From JARKQH01 sp964631605 (GTDB lineage Bacteria; Verrucomicrobiota; Verrucomicrobiia; Limisphaerales; UBA8199), in contig CAZVYG010000073.1 of NCBI GenBank assembly GCA_964631605.1, forward strand, positions 1 through 27,115: a DNA stretch of 27,115 nt. Reading direction: 5' to 3'. Each line of letters starts with the position of its first letter. Position 1 is the first letter of the stretch. Both the position numbers and the translations under genes were made by a program. The notes beneath the pieces are model-generated. The model had not been told where the DNA came from, searched no databases, and was given only the letters and a program-made list of their open reading frames with translations. This document shows, one piece after another, positions 23,533-27,115 of this stretch.

Positions 23533-24852
23533 ATGTCCAAGCAGCGTCCAAGCAGACTTGATTCCCTTGCCCGCCGGAACCGGGCGCGGCAGCCTCGCTC
23601 TCCATGGGAGCGCCGGGTCTTTCGCAATTGCTTTACTCGTGGCGGAAAGCGGTGGCGCCTCAAAAACTGGTCGTTCAAGGTCCAATATCAGGGGCAGCGC
23701 CGGACCTTCTCACTGGGAGGGCGCACCCGGGCCGAGGCGGCTTTGGAGGCGCGACAGATTTACGAAACCATCGTCAATGATGGCTGGGAGGTCGCCCTCG
23801 AGTTGCAACGGTCGAGACGCTGGACCGGCGCGGTCGCACGAGCGGAAGCGGGCGCGGCCCTGTTGCTCAAGAGCGACCTGGCCTATTGGGAACACCGCCT
23901 CATCCAGCGGCGCTATCGCGAGGCGCGCTTGATGGCGGGGGCGGAATTCTCCGTCCGAATCGAGCATGAGGGCGCGCACGCCTACTTTCCGCTCGGCACG
24001 GATGATCCCAAACGGGCTGCGGCCAAGGCCCGCGAGATTTATCAGACGATTCTCAGCCACGGCTGGACCTCCGCCTTCGAACGGTTCGAGCGCGAGATGA
24101 TCCTCGCGATCTCGTGGTCCGACAATCCGCTGGCAGTCACTTATGCCACGCTCTTCACTTTCCTTAACGTCCCGCCCGGCCCGGTGCCGCCGCTCACCGA
24201 CCGTCGGCTCAAACCGTTGATGGTGCTCGAGCCGGACCCCACCACCCACGCCTGCCTGCGCCATTGGCTGGATCGCCAGCCCGGATTCGCCTGCCGCGCC
24301 ATCCACCGTACCGCCGCCGAGGCGCTGGAGGAGATCAGAGTTGTGCCCGCCACCCCGCCCGCTCTCGTACTCCTCAACCGCCTGGCCCCGGATGCCGCTC
24401 AACTGGTCGAAACCCTCCGCTCCCGGTGGCCGGACCTTCCCCTGTTCCCTTACCGCATCCACGAGGACAGCGACCAGATTTTCATTTCCACTTCCGGCGT
24501 CAGCGGCGGTTACCTCTTTCGCCGGCGGCTGCCCACCGCCTTGTTCGAACCCCTGCAGCCCGTCGCGGGGGTGCCGTCACTGACGGTCGCAGAGGCCGGC
24601 CGCCGCATTCGCAACTATTTCCAAAACTTCTTTGGGGAACCGGCCGCTGCCAACCAGCCGCTCACGCCGCTGGCCCTGACCAATCGCGAACAGGAAGTCC
24701 TCACCCTCATCAGCCGCGGCTGCCTGGACAAGGAAATCGCCCACCTGCTGGACATCAGCATTTGGACGGTCCATAACCACTTGAAGAATATTTACGACAA
24801 ACTCGGGGTTCATAATCGCACCGAGGCGGTGCTTAAATACCTGCAGCGATAG
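23533..24852 (+). CDS. Regulator: two AP2/integrase-N-like repeats, degenerate receiver, LuxR HTH
   Basis: A 439-aa cytoplasmic protein. A basic N-terminus (1-40) precedes repeat 1 (about 41-89: WSFKVQYQGQRRTFSLGG, then AEAALEARQIYETIVNDGW). Repeat 2 (about 135-184) keeps the pattern: EFSVRIEHEG, YFPLGTDD, AAAKAREIYQTILSHGW. This beta-hairpin-plus-helix pattern resembles the AP2-like DNA-binding domain at the N-terminus of tyrosine integrases. A receiver-like domain (about 227-341) follows, with an acidic pocket (LEPDP), but Asn282 (LVLLNRLAP) replaces the phosphorylated Asp and Arg replaces the usual Lys (GYLFRRRLP). A LuxR/FixJ HTH ends the protein (382-437: LTNREQEVLTLISRG, DKEIAHLLDIS, TVHNHLKNIYDKLGVHNRTEAV). 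It is likely a phosphorylation-independent DNA-binding regulator of the flanking LamG genes. That target is inferred from position. Confidence 0.8.
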   Translation: MSKQRPSRLDSLARRNRARQPRSPWERRVFRNCFTRGGKRWRLKNWSFKVQYQGQRRTFSLGGRTRAEAALEARQIYETIVNDGWEVALELQRSRRWTGAVARAEAGAALLLKSDLAYWEHRLIQRRYREARLMAGAEFSVRIEHEGAHAYFPLGTDDPKRAAAKAREIYQTILSHGWTSAFERFEREMILAISWSDNPLAVTYATLFTFLNVPPGPVPPLTDRRLKPLMVLEPDPTTHACLRHWLDRQPGFACRAIHRTAAEALEEIRVVPATPPALVLLNRLAPDAAQLVETLRSRWPDLPLFPYRIHEDSDQIFISTSGVSGGYLFRRRLPTALFEPLQPVAGVPSLTVAEAGRRIRNYFQNFFGEPAAANQPLTPLALTNREQEVLTLISRGCLDKEIAHLLDISIWTVHNHLKNIYDKLGVHNRTEAVLKYLQR

Positions 24853-24912
24853 CCGAAATTAGCCACTACTCCGCGTTTGACCCCCGGTTCCAATCTGTCA
24901 AGCTAAGGCAAG

Positions 24913-27115
24913 ATGGAAACCATCGTCCGCTCATCCTCATCCAACTCCACCTGCCGGAGGGCGAACCATTGTCTGCCTTCCACTGAAGCCCCTTGCCCCG
25001 GCTTGTCGCGGCGTCCTCGCCCCGCCCATGCGGGACTCGCTGGCCGCAGGCTTGCAACGCTGCTGGGGAGCGGGTGGCTCCTGGCGGCCGCCCTGTCCTC
25101 CCCGGCAACCGTCACCGGCCAATGGGATTTCGATAACGGCAACCTCTCGGCCACCGTGGGCGCGCCGCTCCAATACCGTGGCAGCGCGGCAAGTCTGACC
25201 CAGTTCGGCACGACGACAACCTTCGGCATCGCCAACATTGGCGGGCAGCCAGCCCAGGTGATGCGCTTCCCAGCCGCCTCGGCTCCCGATGGCTATGTCA
25301 TGAGCCACGGCGCGGCGCCCAACGGCGGCGGCGCCCAGGTCAACCAGTACACCCTCATCCTGGACGTGCTGTTTCCCTCCGCCAGCGGCGGTTACCGCGC
25401 CTTCTGGCAGACCGACACCAACAACACGACCGACGCGGACCTGTTCGTCAACGGCGCCAACGGCATCGGCATCAGCGGCGCCTACCAGGGCAATCTCACC
25501 CCGGATGTCTGGCATCGCGTCGCCTTCACCTTCGATCTCACCCGCCGCGAGCTGGGAAAATATATTGACGGTACCAATGTGCTGACCGCGCCGGTCGGCG
25601 AAACGCCGCTCGGGACGAACCTCGTGCAATACCTCAGCGCAACCACGGGCGGTGTGGACCAACGCTGGGCGCTCGGACCGGCGGCTTTGCTTTTTGCCGA
25701 CAACGACGGCGAGACCGGCGTGGGCTATGTCAACAGCATTCAATTCCATGACCGGGTGTTGTCGCCGGCAGAAATCGGCGCGCTGGGCGGCCCCGCAGCG
25801 GCCGGCATCCCCGGCGGTACCAACACCTCGCCCTCCGGCGTCGTTCAGTATGATTTCAACGGCAATCTCAACGCCACGACCTCCGGCCCGCCCTTGGAGA
25901 CCGGCGCGGCGCTGCCCGCGTCGTCGCCAGGCGTGACCTTCACCAACGCCAACATCGGGGGGCAAGCGGCGCAAGTGGCGGCGTTCACACGCGGGACTTT
26001 CTTTCGCATCGTTCACGGCCTGGGAGCCAACGGCGGCGGCAATTACCTGAATCAATACACGCTCATCATGGACGTGATGTTCCCTTCGCGTCCAACCGGC
26101 TGGGCGGCGCTCTGGCAGACCAATCCCGGCAATGGCAACGACGGCGACTGGTTCATCAATCCCACCGGCGGGCTGGGCATTTCGGGGGTGTATGGCGGCA
26201 GCGTGACTGATGGGACTTGGAACCGACTGGCGCTGGTGGTGGATGGCCTAACGGGCTCCTTCACCAGTTACCTCAACGGGGTTTCCGTTCAGCAAATCAG
26301 CGGTGTCACTTTGGATGGCCGATGGTCGCTCGACACCGCCGCGCTGCTCTTTGCCGATGAAAACCAGGAAAACGCGGCAGGCTATGTCAACAGCGTACAG
26401 TTGCGCGCCACCGCGCTCGCGCCGGATGAAATCGCCGCCCTGGGCGGCCCCCAGGCGTCCGGCATCCCCCTCCCGGCGGCGCCGGCGGACCTGCGGGTAA
26501 CCGGCCCCAACGGCGGCGAGGTGCTGCAAGCCGGCACCTCGCAACCGGTTTCCTGGAGCGTTAGCAATCCCTCCGGCTGGGTTCAAATTGACCTCCTGCT
26601 CGGGGACGCGCTCTACCGGAGCCTCGGTCAGGCCCTGATGCGCCAGAGCAATTTTGTGTGGAACATTGACCCGCTGCTCGGCGACACCAACACCTATCGC
26701 ATTCGGATAACCTCGCTGACCTTTCCCACTCTGCAGGACGCCTCCGACGCCTTCTTTTCCGTGACCGGCTCAGGGGCGCCGCCCAACCCCATGTTTGGCC
26801 AGCCGCTCCAGCTCAACGGCGGCTTCGAGTCGCTCCTGGACCATTGGCAGGTCGTCCGCGGCAACCCCGCCACGCTCACCAGCGCCCAGAGCAAGGGCGT
26901 GCCGTTTGCCGGCTCGCGGTTCCTTTATGGCGGATTGAGTGCCAACAGCGACATGGTGGTGCGCCAGAACATTGATCTGCAGGCAGCGGGGTTCACCACC
27001 GCGGATCTGGACGGCGGAGCAGCGGTGGACGCGGAAGCCTGGCTGCGCAACGCCAACTCCCCCGGCAGTTTCGATGACCAGGTCTATTTCCGCGTCGGGT
27101 GCCTGGACGCCGCTG
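24913..27115 (+). CDS. Secreted two-LamG protein with Kre9/KNH-like domain, cut by window edge
   Basis: At least 734 aa, open to the right edge. Order: N-terminus with signal-like segment (ATLLGSGWLLAAALSSPA, about 48-65), LamG-like domain 1 (67-297), LamG-like domain 2 (about 309-518), an Ig-like domain of the Kre9/KNH type (about 525-617: GPNGGEVLQAGTSQPVSWS, then YRIRITS and FFSVTG), and the start of a carbohydrate-binding-like beta domain (from about 635: LNGGFESLLDHWQV). Both LamG copies belong to the same version as the two minus-strand neighbours. The ATG at 24913 leaves an unusually long polar N-region before the hydrophobic core, so the true start may be a later TTG or CTG codon such as 25003. 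A weak Shine-Dalgarno (AAGG) precedes 24913. The gene lies 60 bp after the regulator, on the same strand. Confidence 0.8.
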   Translation, partial: METIVRSSSSNSTCRRANHCLPSTEAPCPGLSRRPRPAHAGLAGRRLATLLGSGWLLAAALSSPATVTGQWDFDNGNLSATVGAPLQYRGSAASLTQFGTTTTFGIANIGGQPAQVMRFPAASAPDGYVMSHGAAPNGGGAQVNQYTLILDVLFPSASGGYRAFWQTDTNNTTDADLFVNGANGIGISGAYQGNLTPDVWHRVAFTFDLTRRELGKYIDGTNVLTAPVGETPLGTNLVQYLSATTGGVDQRWALGPAALLFADNDGETGVGYVNSIQFHDRVLSPAEIGALGGPAAAGIPGGTNTSPSGVVQYDFNGNLNATTSGPPLETGAALPASSPGVTFTNANIGGQAAQVAAFTRGTFFRIVHGLGANGGGNYLNQYTLIMDVMFPSRPTGWAALWQTNPGNGNDGDWFINPTGGLGISGVYGGSVTDGTWNRLALVVDGLTGSFTSYLNGVSVQQISGVTLDGRWSLDTAALLFADENQENAAGYVNSVQLRATALAPDEIAALGGPQASGIPLPAAPADLRVTGPNGGEVLQAGTSQPVSWSVSNPSGWVQIDLLLGDALYRSLGQALMRQSNFVWNIDPLLGDTNTYRIRITSLTFPTLQDASDAFFSVTGSGAPPNPMFGQPLQLNGGFESLLDHWQVVRGNPATLTSAQSKGVPFAGSRFLYGGLSANSDMVVRQNIDLQAAGFTTADLDGGAAVDAEAWLRNANSPGSFDDQVYFRVGCLDAA

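Overview
The window is high-GC bacterial DNA, most likely from the Verrucomicrobiota and near the Pedosphaera/Limisphaera group. This is an inference from gene content, not a database match. The evidence is a Tat-exported Gfo/Idh/MocA oxidoreductase beside a DUF1080 protein, H-X9-DG pseudopilins, PEP-CTERM proteins, and large secreted LamG-like proteins, one ending in a short C-terminal module that I associate with this phylum. Most genes also lack a Shine-Dalgarno sequence.

Layout. 1-441: an 8-bp-periodic repeat tract, then two mutually exclusive hairpins. 442-3053: exported sugar oxidoreductase (+), converging on a VOC-fold protein and a DUF1080 protein (-). 3300-4682: FAD monooxygenase, then tRNA-Glu(CUC). 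4804-7597: RelE-fold orphan, a lipoprotein that looks like a trypsin-fold protease, and a membrane-anchored HEAT-repeat protein. 7641-8549: secreted alpha/beta hydrolase (-). 9019-10665: two PEP-CTERM proteins in visibly lower-GC DNA. 10865-15047: housekeeping genes purC, xerD-like, rpmE, prfA and a HAD phosphatase (+). 15061-19975: trpE, a DUF5658-like membrane protein, hisI, hisF, a small lipoprotein and an H-X9-DG pseudopilin (-). 20240-27115: an accessory island of three secreted LamG-type proteins carrying five copies of one domain, with a regulator of unusual architecture in the middle (two AP2/integrase-N-terminus-like repeats, a receiver-like domain lacking its Asp, and a LuxR-type HTH).

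Two signals run across genes. First, at ten or so starts a sigma70-like -10 box, usually with a -35 box about 17 bp upstream, ends only 7-13 nt before the start codon. Those transcripts would be leaderless or nearly so. Second, the plus strand is G-rich on the left and C-rich on the right whatever the gene strand, switching at about 12.8 kb just after the xerD-like gene. Gene orientations also converge at about 15.05 kb. This is what a replication terminus, or an inversion boundary, would look like.

The best candidates for something undescribed are the island regulator with its LamG neighbours, the leaderless promoter arrangement, and the protease-like lipoprotein.
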